This document shows, one piece after another, positions 1-11,535 of a stretch of DNA of 64,000 nt. Source of the DNA: Larimichthys crocea. Its lineage: Eukaryota; Chordata; Actinopteri; Sciaenidae. Both the position numbers and the translations under genes were made by a program. Numbering within the stretch: the stretch's first letter is position 1; each line of letters starts with the position of its first letter. The notes below the pieces were generated by a model. That model was not told the origin of the DNA. It did not search any database and saw only the letters and a list, made by a program, of their open reading frames with translations. The stretch spans positions 23,911,213 to 23,975,212 of the forward strand of contig NC_040011.1 in the NCBI RefSeq assembly GCF_000972845.2, in the 5' to 3' direction.

Positions 1-84
1 GTGACACATTTCAAGGTGTTTTTACAGGATAGGTGGGAAACTGATCCTGCTGTGATAAAAAGTCAGCAAACAAAAGGCTTTACT

Positions 85-732
85 TACCGTTTCTATCAAT
101 GACCAACTAACCTTCTCTGGTCATGTTCAAACCTTTCCTAACTCAACATGCTACCAAACTGACAGAGGCTGTAGTCATCTCATGACTCGATTACTGTAAC
201 TCCCAGCCTGCACAGTGAAACCCTTTCAGATGATCCAGAACACGGCGGCATGCCTGGTCTTCAATCAGCCCAAAAGGTCACGTTACCCCGCTGGTCATGG
301 AGCTCCACTGGCTACTGCTGTAGCAGCCCACATTAAATTTAAATCACTAATGCTGACTACAAAGCAGTCTCTGGTTCTGCACCCACCTACTTGAATGTCC
401 TCATACAGACATATGTGACCTCCTCCAATGAACGACATCTGGCTCTGCCACCCGTACACTCAGGACAATCCAAACTTTTCTCATCTGTTGTTCCCTGTTG
501 GTGGAACGTCCTACCAGTTCCTACCAGATCAGGGGCGTCCCTCTCTACCTTCAAAAACCTCCTGAAGACCTCCAGCTCTTCAGAGAGGACCTCCTCTCCG
601 ACACTACCAACAACTGGACATGATAAATCTATCCCCCTCTACAACTAATACAGCACTTATTGCCGCACTAACATGTCCTGTCTTGTACTGTGGGTTGCTT
701 TGGATAAAAGCTAAATGACTAAATGTAAATAT
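85..732 (+). mobile_element. CR1/L2-type LINE, 3' terminal fragment (copy 1)
   Basis: In broken frames the translation gives the post-RT segment familiar from fish L2/CR1 LINEs: INDQLTFSGHV, then LDYCNS, IQNTAA and LVFNQPKR, ending with [26 protein letters not shown]-type sequence. The element ends in the typical 3' tail GCTTTGGATAAAAGCTAAAT near 699-720. It has no full reading frame and is inactive. Related copies are at 5445-5700, 10009-10300 and 30724-31222. Confidence 0.7.
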
Positions 733-995
733 AAAAAACTACAACAAAGATGACACAGTGAAGTGAAATCCTGCTTCTTTTTCCTCACATAGTCTCAGTG
801 AGTGTTTATTTGGGGGAAATTTCACTGGGGATTGTTCTACCAGCTACAAACAATGTGCAATACGATACTCCTGCATTCTGCCGGAATCAACTTTTGCTCT
901 CAGCCCACTTGCTACCCACACCGCCGAGTTCCTATAAGGGCCTGGGGGGCTCCATCACACAAGCAAACATACGCACACATATATATTTTTATTAC

Positions 996-3900
996 CCTTG
1001 AATTGCTGCTGATGCGAGTGAGCAGCGTGTCAAGGATGGTGTCGTTGTCGTGACGGTGCAGCAGGATGAAGCGCAAGAAGGTTTTGAGGAGGGAGGTCTC
1101 CGACACGCTGCGCAGGAAGAGGTCCAGGTAGGCGGTGCTGGCAATCATCTCGTCCACCGACGACTGCAAACACACACAAACACACACAGAGAGTCTGCAT
1201 CAAGGCTGCAAAAAGAGGGCAGTGTAACTGTCCTATTAATGAGATCAAAACCAGGCAGTGAGACGATTCCTGCTGGTCAGATTCTGCTTTGACTCACGCG
1301 GTGAGTCATCTGTTGAAGACGGTCCAGGAAACAAGGAAACAAATCAGCTCACGCTATTGTTCTCCGGCTAATTCAATTCAAACACACAATAAAGAAGACC
1401 AACGGAATCTGTTTTCATGTGGTCCACAAGTTGTGGTCTTACAGGGTTAGTTTACAATTTCCCCACACACCCTGAACGCTATCCTACCATACAAATAGTT
1501 TGTGGTGCTCAAAGTCTTGGGAACTGTTTTCTAACACAGAAATGGCCATTTGTGTTGTCTGCCGGGAAACCGATGGAATGCTCCCTTTGGGTTGGGTGAG
1601 AGTCGCTGCCCCAAGTGAAGGAGTTCATGCATCTTGGGGTCTTTTTCATGAGTGATGGGAAAATGGAGCGCCAGATGATCCATCAGGCGGGTTGGTTAAC
1701 GTCTGCAGTCCGTCTACGTTCAAACCCTCACCTATTGTCATGAGCTTTGGGTAGTGACCGAAAGAATGAGATCGTGGATACAAGTGACCAAAATGAGCTT
1801 CCTCCAACTGAGCTCCTTCGCATTGAGAGGAGCCAGCTGAGGTGGTTCAGGCATCAAATTAGGATGACCCCTTTAGAGGGGTTCTGGGCACGCACTAGAG
1901 GGAGTATATAGCCCATCTAGACTGGGAACACCTTGGGATCCCCCAGGAAGAGTTGGAATGTGTTTCTTGGAAGGTAGATCTGCTGCCAGTGCAACCCAAC
2001 CCCAGATAAGTGGAAGAAATGGTTGGAAAAATGGTTCCAACTGGTAATAGCGAGGGTTGTGAAAATCCAGAGTAACCGTGTTCCTGCTGCCACCATCGCT
2101 TTCCTGCCTACCTTATGCAGCGCTGGGCCCATGACAGGTACGAGGAAGCCGTTGTGGAGGTAGTCCAGGAGCTGGGAGCGGACCAGGGGATGAGCGACCT
2201 GCACCACAGCGTTGCAGAACTCGAGCGAGTTCATGAAGAGCACGAGCGCAGACACGACCATCCAGTCCTCCCGCCGCAGGGCGTGCCAGTCGTCTCCTCG
2301 GACCTCGATCTTCCTGGGCAGAGAGGAGTAGAGCGCGCTGAGGCCCGTCGCCAACACCTGAGAAGAGACACAAGAGGTGTTTCAGGTGAGAGTGCATTCA
2401 GACAGGATCTGGCACTGCAACGAAAATGCAGGGCGGTGGAGGTGCGGGACTCGGGTGTATGCCAAAAAAACGCGGGCAGTAAAGTTGAGCTGAATCCAAC
2501 TTTTGCATAAACGTAGCCCGACGTCACGGTGTGGCCGCCAATCAGATGCTTGGATCGGGCACACCCTCCACAGTCAGCCTGAAATATCACTGAAGCTGAG
2601 ACTATCCAGGATTCATGGACGAAACTCTGATACTCTACCTGTTGTGTTCTGGCTTTGTTTATTTCATGTACCCAGCTTCTAAATCTGAGTCTGACTCGCA
2701 CTTAACCCTGTGTCGATTTGCTGCAGTGCCTGAATGCAGCGGACTGTCTGCGGATGCAGGGGGTCAGGTGGTGAGGTGGGGGGTGGCTTTCAAGTAAAAA
2801 TCTGTTTGTATCCTCAAAGCACAAGTTTTTTTCTGAATTTTGTAACAATGGAAACAAAAACTGAATACCAAATGATTTGTCGACTGACAGAAAATGAATC
2901 AGCACCTAATAGAATCATTTTTCGAGCCGTTTCAAGGCATTTCTATGGGCTTTAGGTTAATCGTGACGGGTGATTTTATGTATTACTGAATAATTAAAGT
3001 AAGTTGCAGCTTGCAATAAAGCAGATGGTCTCTCCAGTCAGTAAACTTACTTTCCCTGCTTTAGTCAACACTCTGAATAACTTCTCTTGTATCTTGGCTC
3101 AAATATGCAGTGACTCTACAGATGCTTTATGAACAACAGCCCACTCACTTATTGCAGTCTTGAGAGGGGAGTTGTCAAAGCGAAATAACTTGACAGTCTG
3201 TACAGACATGATGAAAACCTCCTTACTGTTTGGAAAACAGCTGATGACTTTCATCAAAATGTGCTCAAAGTCTCTGAAGGTTCTCCTTCACCCACTTCTT
3301 TGAGAAGAGTTAAATCTGGGGCAACCAAGTCCAGTTGGAGGAGGTGTGCGTTTACAGCACCACACATCCACAGAGCGCTGTTACAGATGTCTAACAATCT
3401 ATTGCTCAATCCAAGACAGAGCTGATGTGTGTGTGAGATCATTACACAGGCAGAAAATAGTTAGAGCCAAACAGAGGGGAGTATTTGTGTCACCTCCACT
3501 GGTCCTTCTAGGCTGTAAGTAGGTCAGACTGAAGCTGCTGGAAGCAGGGTGAGCAGAAAATAGCTGAGCCAGCTCTTTAAAAAACACTGGAGGGAAAGAC
3601 ACCAGGACTGTCCGCAGCGTTAAACTCAGACACACTCATCACGCAACACTGTTTACTCTCTTACTGCAGCTTTGAAGCTAAAATGTCACCGAGTTGCGGC
3701 AACTTGTGAGCTTGAGATTTTGGCTGGAAAGACTGGCCCTGGTGTTCAAATGCATGCCGTCACCTCACACTGCAGCGCTATCAAGATGAAATCGGGTTAC
3801 TTACACTCTTTAATTAGCAGACAGATTATAAAGTGCCATCATCAGCAACATGCAGAGCTTTAATGACACCCAGTGGCAGCTGGACAGAACTACAACAACA

Positions 3901-4197
3901 CAACAGCTGCTGCCTGAGAGCATGCAAGAGTGACGTTCCATCATGTGGTTTAGCTTCAGTTCAGTGTGTTTTGATTGTTCACCACTTTAGTTGAGACATG
4001 TTGAAGCAGTCAGAGAGTTTTATGTGTCCGTTCATCTGAATCGTCTACAGGAGGCCTTCTGCGTTGAGAGGATGTAGACAAGGATGGATGCACTGTCAGA
4101 GTGCACAGTCACGTCGTTCCCTTTCCATTATCACACATCATCACTGATGACACACACACACACAGACACACAGACACACAGACACACAGACACACAG

Positions 4198-4229
<32 letters not shown>

Positions 4230-7200
4230 ACACACACACACACGTTGAAAGCAAAGGCAGGGCTGCCCTCGCATCAAACTTTACCATGAATAATTAAAAG
4301 AACAGAGTACAGTTTGATTCTATAGACTGCGTAGGAATGAGTCATAGACTGAAAGAAGCTTGATGTGGTTTCTGTGGGGGATACTGAGGATGTCAATAAA
4401 CCATCAAACGCAATCGATCAGAGCTCTGCCCTTCTTCAGGCTGGATTCAGACAGGATCCGGCACCGTGGGGAGAACAGAGGTTATTTTTATTCATTCGAG
4501 TGGAGGTCGTGCACTTCAGCTCTGGCGGTCAACTTTGGCACATAAATAAAATGTAAGAAACCTGCATTAATGTTTGCATAAACAAAAAATGTCCAAATTC
4601 AGCACCATCTGTAACCACAACCTCCGCTAAAACCCCCAGCTAAAGTCTCAAATACCGCACCGTCACTCACCGGGCAGAAGTAGGAGTTCTCGGCGATGTA
4701 ACGTGCCACTGCCTCATTGCTGGCCGAGGCCGCCATGACCAGCAGCAGCGCGTCTCGGGCCTGCTGTCCGATGGCTCCGTCCCGGTGGATGAACGGCACG
4801 AGGAGGGAGAAGATCAGGAGGTTTGTGGAGCCCTGCTGAGCCGGCGCCGCCCGGAACAACATCTCGAGAACCACAGGCTGCCGGGCCATGGACACGCACA
4901 CCTGGTGGGAATTTGCATGAGTTCTGTTAAACTGTATGAAGAATTTACAAACTATAACAAACAGTAATAGATTACGAGCTCCTGATATATAAAAATATAT
5001 ATATTTTTTGTTTTATCAGATAATTGCTGCTGTCTTGCGTGTGTTAGCAGCCAGTTCAACAGACACAAGTGACAGTTATCCAGCTGTTAGCACGAAGAAC
5101 TGTTATTATGAAGACCTGCAGTGTCATATAATGTACCTTGTGCCACAAATTGTGAACACTGGTTCACTCCTGAATGGAACAAAAAGCTGCCAACCAAGAC
5201 ACAAGAACTTGACATGGCCACTGTGTAATTAAATTAGAGATACAAGGCGGACAACTAGCAAAGCTCCCAGGTTCAAACTGATCAGTCCGGAGAACCATGA
5301 CGTTAAGTGAACCAAGTAATAGTTTTCTGGATGTCACATCTGATCGTTGTGAGTTGGATGCAGTCTATTCCGGTCTGGGTGGTTTGAAGTTACAATTAGC
5401 TAGTTAGAGCAGCAATAAGTACTGATCACATAGAATCAAGGTCCAGTTGTAGAGGGGGATAGATTTAGCATGTCCAGTTGTTGGGGCTGTTTGAGAGGAG
5501 GCCCTCTCTGAAGAATGAGTTGACCACAGCGTATATTTCTAGTTGGGTAGCATGTTGAGTCGGGTAAGGCCTGATTATTCTTATGTTGTGAAGTCCAAAG
5601 CGGCACAACTGGGCAACTGTGGCAACGTGAGTGGAGAAGTTTAGTAGGTCAACAATCAAGTCAAGTTTCTCGCTATCCTGGTAGAGGTATGGCAACACAA
5701 ACAGTCATTTGTAATGCAAACTAGTCGTTTAATATATGACCATCTAAGTCTAAAATATGTGTGTGACGCTGGTAGAAATAGTCTTTGTTACGGTTTCTAA
5801 TCTTTGGGAGGTCTCAATAATCTTAAGATTTGTTCTCCGTAGATTGTAGGTAACTATACACATTAGAGAAGTATCAGACTGCAGGTGGATGTACCTGATT
5901 GAGCAGCAGTACCAGGCTGTTTTCCAGAGCTGAAGGACAACCAAGTTCTGGGTCAGCGCAAGCTCCCAGCAGCCTCAGCAGGGGGTGGAGGACGGCTGTG
6001 TGCTGCAGCAGAGGCTGCTGGGACTGGCCGATGAGCATCTCGAACAGCTTGAGCAATGCGCCCTGGCTGTCTGGGTCCAGTCCTCGGCGGAGGTGCCACT
6101 GAACCAGCGACTCCAGAATGTTCTCTGTGACCACCATCTCCAGTATGGGGCCCATGGGTGGCACGCTAGCGCCGCCCTCTAAGCTCTCGGCGGGTCGCTC
6201 CTCCGCCAGCAGGCATAACATCTGGTCGGTGTGATTCCTCACCGCAGTCAGGTCGTCGCTGGAGGATGAAGGCTCGTGCCGCTCCAACACCCAAGAGACC
6301 TGAATGAAAGGGACGGAGCGTTAGTGTAACGTCTCCTGGCATTTCTGTCCTTCTGTGAGGAGACAAAAAAATAAGTGTGACCTCTAACAGGCGTTTTATT
6401 CTATTTCAGGTTTTGAATTCAGGAACAACCAAGATTGAAGCATCAGAGGATGTTAGGGAGCGAGAAGGAAGATAGTCCACTGAAAGTTCAGCTAAATAAC
6501 TTGTCTCACTGTCTGTTTCCAAATAGAACAAAATAGAATAGAAACTTTATTAAACCCTAGAGGGAAAATTATTTTTTCATTCAAGTTTTTACTTTCATAG
6601 GCCCGAAATATAACCACCCACACACAAAGGGCCGGGCAGGATTAGCACAGTTTACAGGAGATCAACTGGCACGTCTCCAGCTACCAGTCCACCCTCCATA
6701 CTTCTGGACTTGAACCAGCCACCCTCTGGTTCATAAGACAAATCCCTGCGCACTCAGCTACTACCGCCTCCAAATCACTAAAGTTTTGTAAGCGTCTAGA
6801 TGAACTCTCTCAAGAAACCTCAAAACTTCCATCAGTGAAACAAAAAAAAAAAACGTAACATGGATGGCGTGCACAAAAAAGTTCTGCTAACGTTACAAAT
6901 AGGCTATCAAAATTACAGTCATGTGACACTGCTGTCAGGGATGATGCAAAATGATTTTATTGGTCACTACAGAGTGAACGATATGTTAAAGTCATGGCAC
7001 ACTGCTCCTCTGTGAAAAAGGCCTGTTGATGACATGAAAATCACAATATAAACATTTACCTCACGTTTATTGAAATCTAAAATGTGTTGACAGATATTAT
7101 AAATAGAGTAAAAAGTAATTCCTGACACTGCACCATGGTTACAGCTGCATATTGTGTAATAGGTGGTGTAAAAAATAAAAACACGTGACAAATGAGACGT

Positions 7201-7780
7201 TTCGCAACATTTATCAGCAGCTCTGCGTGTCAGCACCCATGATTCTGCAGACGAGCGAGCGAGCGGTTCGTGCTGATAAGAGATGTTCTGCTTTGTTGTT
7301 GACCAATTTGGTGAATGTTGCACAACACATGATTTTTTTTTGTTTGTGTGCACACACACACACTTGGGTCATCAAAATATACCTCTACCGGGGTGTTGTT
7401 TTTTTTGTTAATATTCCAAATAATTCGTGGACTACTTTGCTCTCCTCTTGTGTGTCCGTCTTAAGACAATCACACAGAGAGAAAGAGACGTTATCTGGAT
7501 TGCTGTGTGGATGCCGACATTTACTCTGCAAGCACAGATCATGTAAAGGAACAGTGAACACGTCCGGTCGGTGCCAATGTCGTTCGGTAACGGTTCTGAT
7601 TGGCTATGTCATGAACAAAAAGCCTCCTCTGCACGGAGCTCACCTGCCGCTGCACAAACAGAATCCAAAACGCGAGTTTGGTTTTTAGCCGACTTGATAA
7701 AAAAAATACTGCTGTTCCTGTGTCACGCAGAGAAACAGAGGCGACGTGGCAACCAGGTGTGTGTGCAGTATGCGACAGAG

Positions 7781-7822
<42 letters not shown>

Positions 7823-9540
7823 TGAACAGCTGAAAGTAGTTTGTGAGTAAACACTAAAGTAAGGAGGACAATTAAAATAGTGACTTAACCAACTGTATCA
7901 TTAAAATAAAGTATAAAACCAACTCTCACCAACTAGTGCTCAATGTGGGATTTTTTGCCGTTGCATCGAAAGAAGTATCAAGTTGTTATTTTATAATAAT
8001 ACTGGGGGAAATTTTTAATTCAATTAATATAGTGTGGGAGTGCTGTGGATGTGTTATAATTTAGCTGCGGTGCATCCGCCTCCCACAACAGCAGTGAGTG
8101 TGAGGCAGACTTGTGTCGCCTCAGAGGAAATTCAAGAGTCAAGGCAGAGCTGTGTAACCACGTCAGTGGTTGGACGTCAGCGGGTCGCACCGCTTAAGCA
8201 GGCCGAACTCTCGTCATCGAGTACAGCCGACTGAAAGTGTGAACATTCACGCGCTGCATCAGGACGGATGATCATTCACTACAACAAAGAGACTGTGCTC
8301 TGTTTAACCTCAACGTGTAAACCATTGTAAAACATTTGAGCTGTAATGATGAATCAGTTTTCTGCTGATAGAAGAAAATAAACACTGACTGCTTCTGGCT
8401 GCTTGACTGTTTTCTATCAATGGTAACTGAATGTTTGAATTTGGACTGTTGGTTGGAATTTGTGACCATTACATGTTCCACTAATTTCACAGACTGGATC
8501 CAGCACTGCAACAAGGAGGCAGGTTTTTTCCATTTGTTTGAGTGGAGGTAGTGCATTTTGGGGTGTCCTGCACTGAGCCAGATTCAACTTTTGGAGCAGA
8601 AGGAGGCCCAACCTCATGCCGTGGACACAGAGAGTGAGAGTCAGAGCATCAGCTTAGATAAATCCGGTTAATCAATGAAATAAAAAAAAAATATTTCCTG
8701 ATATTGTTTCACAGCGGTTACGTTCAGACAAACCTCCAGCAGCACACCGCAGCACTTTGCGACAGCACCTGACCCTGTCTGAACGCACCCTAAAACAATT
8801 ATTCAAAATAGTAGAGCTGCAGCCCTCAGGCCTCCAGGTTGAGGTTCAGTTCGACACTGTGTCGCGTAGGACACGAAGAAAGAAGCTAATTTTTTCTGTG
8901 AATCTAAGCTGGATTAAGGAACGTTGGTTTGCCCTAACATCACAGATAACGATGTCCTCCTGTCTGTGTGTTCACTTCTGAAGGATCTCTGACTAAGAGG
9001 AGGAGGAGTGAGAAGCGGACAACTCTCCACGGGGAGTTCTGCCGCACAGTTTGAAACCCTCTGGCTTCAACGAGACAATCTATTTTGACTTTCTTCTTGT
9101 AGTCATTATTTCTCACACTCCATGATTCCACTCGAGTTCGCCACAGTATGGGGATGCAGCAATGTGGTGGCAACAGCTGTGCAACACACCAGCTGAGTAA
9201 TGCAAGCAGTGATACATTTAGGCAAGAAAAATCCCCATTTTAACAAGATAATCCAATTTTAAAAAGGGAAGCACAGGCGATGACGTCATGTTCTGCTGCG
9301 TCAATCCTTCCAAATGAGTGGTTTGGATAATATGTCAACTGTGTGGTTGCCCCGTACACGTCACGTACATTATTATCACAATGGAATGTGTCATTTGTGT
9401 CTGCAGCTCACCTGTCTCCAGTGGTTCTCAAACACCATGAGGCAGGTCTCTGGGTCAGCGGTGCAGGGGCTGGAGGGGACGGCGCTCCGGCCGGCCCGAC
9501 TCGCGGGCCCTCGCGGGTTCAACCTGCTCAGCCAGCTCAT
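996..9540 (-). CDS. fhip1b: FHIP1B (FAM160A2-type) FTS-Hook-interacting protein, N-terminal 393 codons; 3' part beyond window
   Basis: Five coding exons on the minus strand, in transcript order: 9540-9412, 6299-5895, 4901-4671, 2357-2112 and 1163-996. Each is bounded by AG/GT and is a multiple of 3 (129, 405, 231, 246, 168 nt), so all junctions are phase 0. The chosen ATG begins MSWLSRLNPRGP, followed by the family signature ADPETCLMVFENHW. Exon 2 carries DDLTAVRNHTDQMLCLLAEE. Later exons carry IGQQARDALLL, YIAENSYFCP, LATGLSALYSSLPRKIEV and NGFLVPVMGPALHK. These match vertebrate FHIP1B as I recall it. Family knowledge: FHIP proteins join FTS and Hook to couple early endosomes to dynein. I see no signal peptide or membrane segment. 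Human FHIP1B is roughly 970 aa, so more than half the protein lies left of position 1. The paralogue FHIP1A is the alternative; the neighbour cnga4 favours fhip1b. Confidence 0.9.
1583..2030 (+). mobile_element. RTE-clade (Rex3-like) LINE 3' fragment
   Basis: The stretch contains landmarks of the RTE/Rex3 3' end as I recall it: a segment around TCATGAGCTTTGGGTAGTGA, one around CGCATTGAGAGGAGCCAG, and an end resembling CCCAGATAAGTGGAAGAA. It is degraded with small deletions. It sits in the fhip1b intron between the exons at 2112-2357 and 996-1163, in antisense to the gene. Confidence 0.6.
2391..2760. mobile_element. Non-autonomous DNA-transposon-like repeat, family B (copy 1)
   Basis: It opens with GCATTCAGACAGGATC and matches, in inverted orientation, the segment at 38850-39010. 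It also shares its left end with 4434-4560 and 8490-8792. The 8490 copy ends in TGTCTGAACGCACCC, the complement of the opening, suggesting terminal inverted repeats of the type GGGTGCGTTCAGACAG. The superfamily is not determined. Confidence 0.5.
4148..4245. repeat. (CA)n / (CACAGA)n compound microsatellite
   Basis: About 98 bp of CA dinucleotides interrupted at regular intervals by GA. The apparent reading frame through it is only a CA-repeat translation. It lies in a fhip1b intron. Confidence 0.95.
4434..4560. mobile_element. Family B DNA-transposon-like repeat (partial copy)
   Basis: GGATTCAGACAGGATCCGGC begins a segment that shares GAGTGGAGGTCGTGCACTTC-type sequence with the copy at 8490-8792. 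The right end is missing. Confidence 0.45.
5445..5700 (-). mobile_element. Internally deleted CR1/L2-type LINE fragment
   Basis: Read on the minus strand, it gives LNFSTHVATVAQLCRFGLHN followed by IRIIRPYPTQHATQ, the conserved LINE segment just before the LDYCNS motif. It then jumps directly to the tail found at 590-645 of copy 1 (NNWTC, with a CCCCCTCTACAAC tail). About 300 bp present in copy 1 are missing, so this is an internal-deletion derivative. It lies in a fhip1b intron in the sense orientation. Confidence 0.6.
6520..6775 (-). mobile_element. tRNA-derived SINE (minus strand)
   Basis: The reverse complement starts with a tRNA-like head: an A-box-like GTAGCTGAGTGCG and a B-box-like GGTTCAAGTCC about 50 nt later. 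It ends in an A/T-rich tail containing AATAAAGTTTCTATTC. It lies in a fhip1b intron. Confidence 0.5.
7782..7821. repeat. (TG)20 microsatellite
   Basis: An uninterrupted TG dinucleotide run in a fhip1b intron. Confidence 0.95.
8490..8792. mobile_element. Family B DNA-transposon-like repeat with preserved right end
   Basis: The left end begins near AGACTGGATCCAGCACTGCA, matching the other family B copies. The right end reads CCTGTCTGAACGCACCC, the inverted complement of the family's start. It is about 300 bp with no coding frame. Confidence 0.5.
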
Positions 9541-9559
9541 GCTGGACCCGGTGAGAGGC

Positions 9560-9780
9560 GGGTCAAAGGTCGCCGCAAGAATTCAACAGATGAGAGAAGG
9601 AGTTCCAGTAAAAGAAGGGTCAGAGGCGACAGAAGGCAAAGAGAAATGAGAGAGGGAAGAAGAAGAGGAGAGGAGGTGGACGAGGAGGAGGTGGAGGAGG
9701 AGAGGGGAGGAGGAGGAGGAGAGGGGGGAGGAGGGGCAGAAAAGGGAAAGGGATCTGAACAAAGAAGGAGGGGAAGGAGA
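9560..9780 (+). repeat. Purine-rich (GGA)n tract with G-quadruplex potential
   Basis: A roughly 200-bp G/A-only stretch, densest at 9655-9760 with repeated GGAGG, GGGG and GAGGAGG units. It starts about 20 nt upstream (in gene orientation) of the fhip1b ATG exon. On the fhip1b sense strand it is pyrimidine-rich and could form the polypyrimidine tract before that exon. Open frames across it are compositional artefacts. Confidence 0.85.
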
Positions 9781-10008
9781 GGTCAGCTGCGAACTCGCTG
9801 TCACTGCCAGTCAGTGTACGTCGAGGAGAAGCCCGCTGCTGCGTTAGAATCTGTGTCACCCTGTCCTCCCTGTAGACCCTGTCATCCAGTCTGAAGCCAA
9901 CACCACTCCATAGCCGGTCAGGGCGGCCACTCTGTACTGTGGACACAAATACAAAACGACAACATAAACGTCAACCCGAAGACACTATAAACACATTATA
10001 CACAAAAT

Positions 10009-10300
10009 ATGAAGCTGGAGGTCTTCAGGAGGTTTTTGAAGGTAGAGAGGGACGCCCCTGATCTGGTAGGAACTGGTAGGACGTTCCACCAACAGGGAAC
10101 AACAGATGAGAAAAGTTTGGATTGTCCTGAGTGTACGGGTGGCAGAGCCAGGCGTCGTTCATTAGAGGAGGTCACATATGTCTGTATGAGGACATTCAAG
10201 TAGGTGGGTGCAGAACCAGAGACTGCTTTGTAGTCAGCATTAGTGATTTGAATTTAAAGTGGGCTGCTACAGGTAGCCAGTGGAGCTCCATGAGCAGTAG
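10009..10300 (-). mobile_element. CR1/L2-type LINE 3' fragment (copy 2, inverted)
   Basis: The reverse complement is near-identical in layout to 310-570 of copy 1 (same residues around SNERRLALPPVHSGQSKLFS). It lacks the terminal tail. It is inverted relative to copy 1, about 9.5 kb away. Confidence 0.7.
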
Positions 10301-10683
10301 AGCTGTAGCGGTACACTAATCTCACGATATCTCATCATTTTCTGAAAGATTTTAAAGGGACAGTGTGATTTTGGTGACATCTTGTGAGTGTTCCATTGAC
10401 TTGGATTAAGTTAACTCAACTGAAAGCATCAATTACACAATATATGGCTCTGACTGACAGAGTCTACAGTTTGCAAATGCTGGACAAAATGAATCTGATT
10501 TTTGTCATATCACACCTCAAACAGTACTAGTAAAGAGTTTTTGAACTTCTGAAAAAATTGGCTGAGAAATCGATCTAGACTTCCTGTATGTCCCTCTGAC
10601 AAATGTCCATCTGTACAAAACTTAATATTTGTGACAGTCCCTGACATTTTAACAACAACAACAACAACAACAAAAAACTGATC

Positions 10684-10825
10684 AGAATCAAATCAGATTT
10701 TATTTGTACAGCCCAAAGTCACAAAGTACATTTGCCTTTACAATCTGTACAGGGAGTGACACCCTCTGTCCTTAGACCCTCGGTTCGAGTGAGGGGGAAA
10801 AAAAAAAAAAAACTTGCCCACAAAT
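10684..10825 (-). repeat. Fish LINE-tail-type interspersed repeat (minus)
   Basis: The reverse complement contains AGGGTGTCACTCCCTGTACA and TTGTAAAGGCAAATGTAC and ends in an AAATCTGATTTGATT-type tail. It matches 46440-46622 on the plus strand. The parent element is uncertain. Confidence 0.6.
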
Positions 10826-10924
10826 CTGGAGAACTCTGAATGTGTCCTTCGTGGCAGACAGTGGGAAACATGAATAAAATATTTAATTACACTATTTCGA
10901 CTTTCACATGACAATACACAATAC

Positions 10925-11082
10925 AATACATGAAATAGTAAACACAGGTGTTACCAATGACACTAAGGTTCAGTTCAGTGAGCCAAAGTGCAGCACAGCA
11001 GCACCCTGACTCTGTCTGACAGTTATCTTATCACTGTGTTTACCTGCTATTTCATTTTTAAATGGCCGCTGTGAAAAATGAT
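10925..11082. mobile_element. Palindromic MITE, family A (compact copy)
   Basis: The left half ATGAAATAGTAAACACAGGTG is mirrored by the right half GTGTTTACCTGCTATTTCAT, followed by GGCCGCTGTGAAAAATG. The two halves can fold into one hairpin of about 150 nt. Related full-length or partial copies are at 25506-26050, 26856-26910, 27345-27450, 41882-41995 and 57288-57345. Confidence 0.55.
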
Positions 11083-11369
11083 TGTTGTGAAACATAAACT
11101 GTAAAAACGTTCATTTTCTCAGAAATTGAGAGAGAACATCATTGGACATAAAACAGCCAGATGGGAATGGCAGTTTTAGCGAGTCCATTTAAATACCTGA
11201 AATCAAGATGGCAGTATTCATGTTCAGTATTTCCATAAAGCGGTCCTACCCAGTCGTTCGCAGCATAGCATGACACAATCAGACATCTTGAAGGGATGGC
11301 TATCCATCCATTTTCTGTAACCGCTTCCATGAAATGTGGAACGCTCTGGAAAGACTTGAGTTCATCCAT

Positions 11370-11535
11370 CCCTTCATCTATTTCAGCTGATCCTCATCAG
11401 GGTCACGGAGGGGCTGCAGCCTCTCCCAGCTGACTTTAGGATGAGAGGCGGGGTACGCCCTGGACAAGTCGCCAGCTCATCACAATGCACATGGAGACAA
11501 ACAACCATCACACAGATAGTTTAGAGTTACCAGCT
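11370..11535. repeat. Interspersed repeat fragment of a common fish type
   Basis: The segment contains CAGGGTCACGGAGGGGCTG, CTCCCAGCTGACTTTAGG and GGGGTACGCCCTGGACAAGT. These are landmarks of a repeat I recall as widespread in teleosts, next to an ATCCATCC run. The family assignment is not secure. Confidence 0.5.

Noticed and set aside
391..648. 85-codon frame that looks protein-like
   Set aside because: It is the tail of an L2-type LINE, repeated at 10009-10199 and 30961-31194; not a host gene.
4101..4289. Open frame of 62 codons through THTHRHT-type repeats
   Set aside because: It is a translation of the CA microsatellite, with no start context or homology.
9343..9894. Plus-strand 183-codon frame rich in R, G and E
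   Set aside because: It overlaps the antisense of the fhip1b start exon and the purine tract; its composition is that of the repeat.
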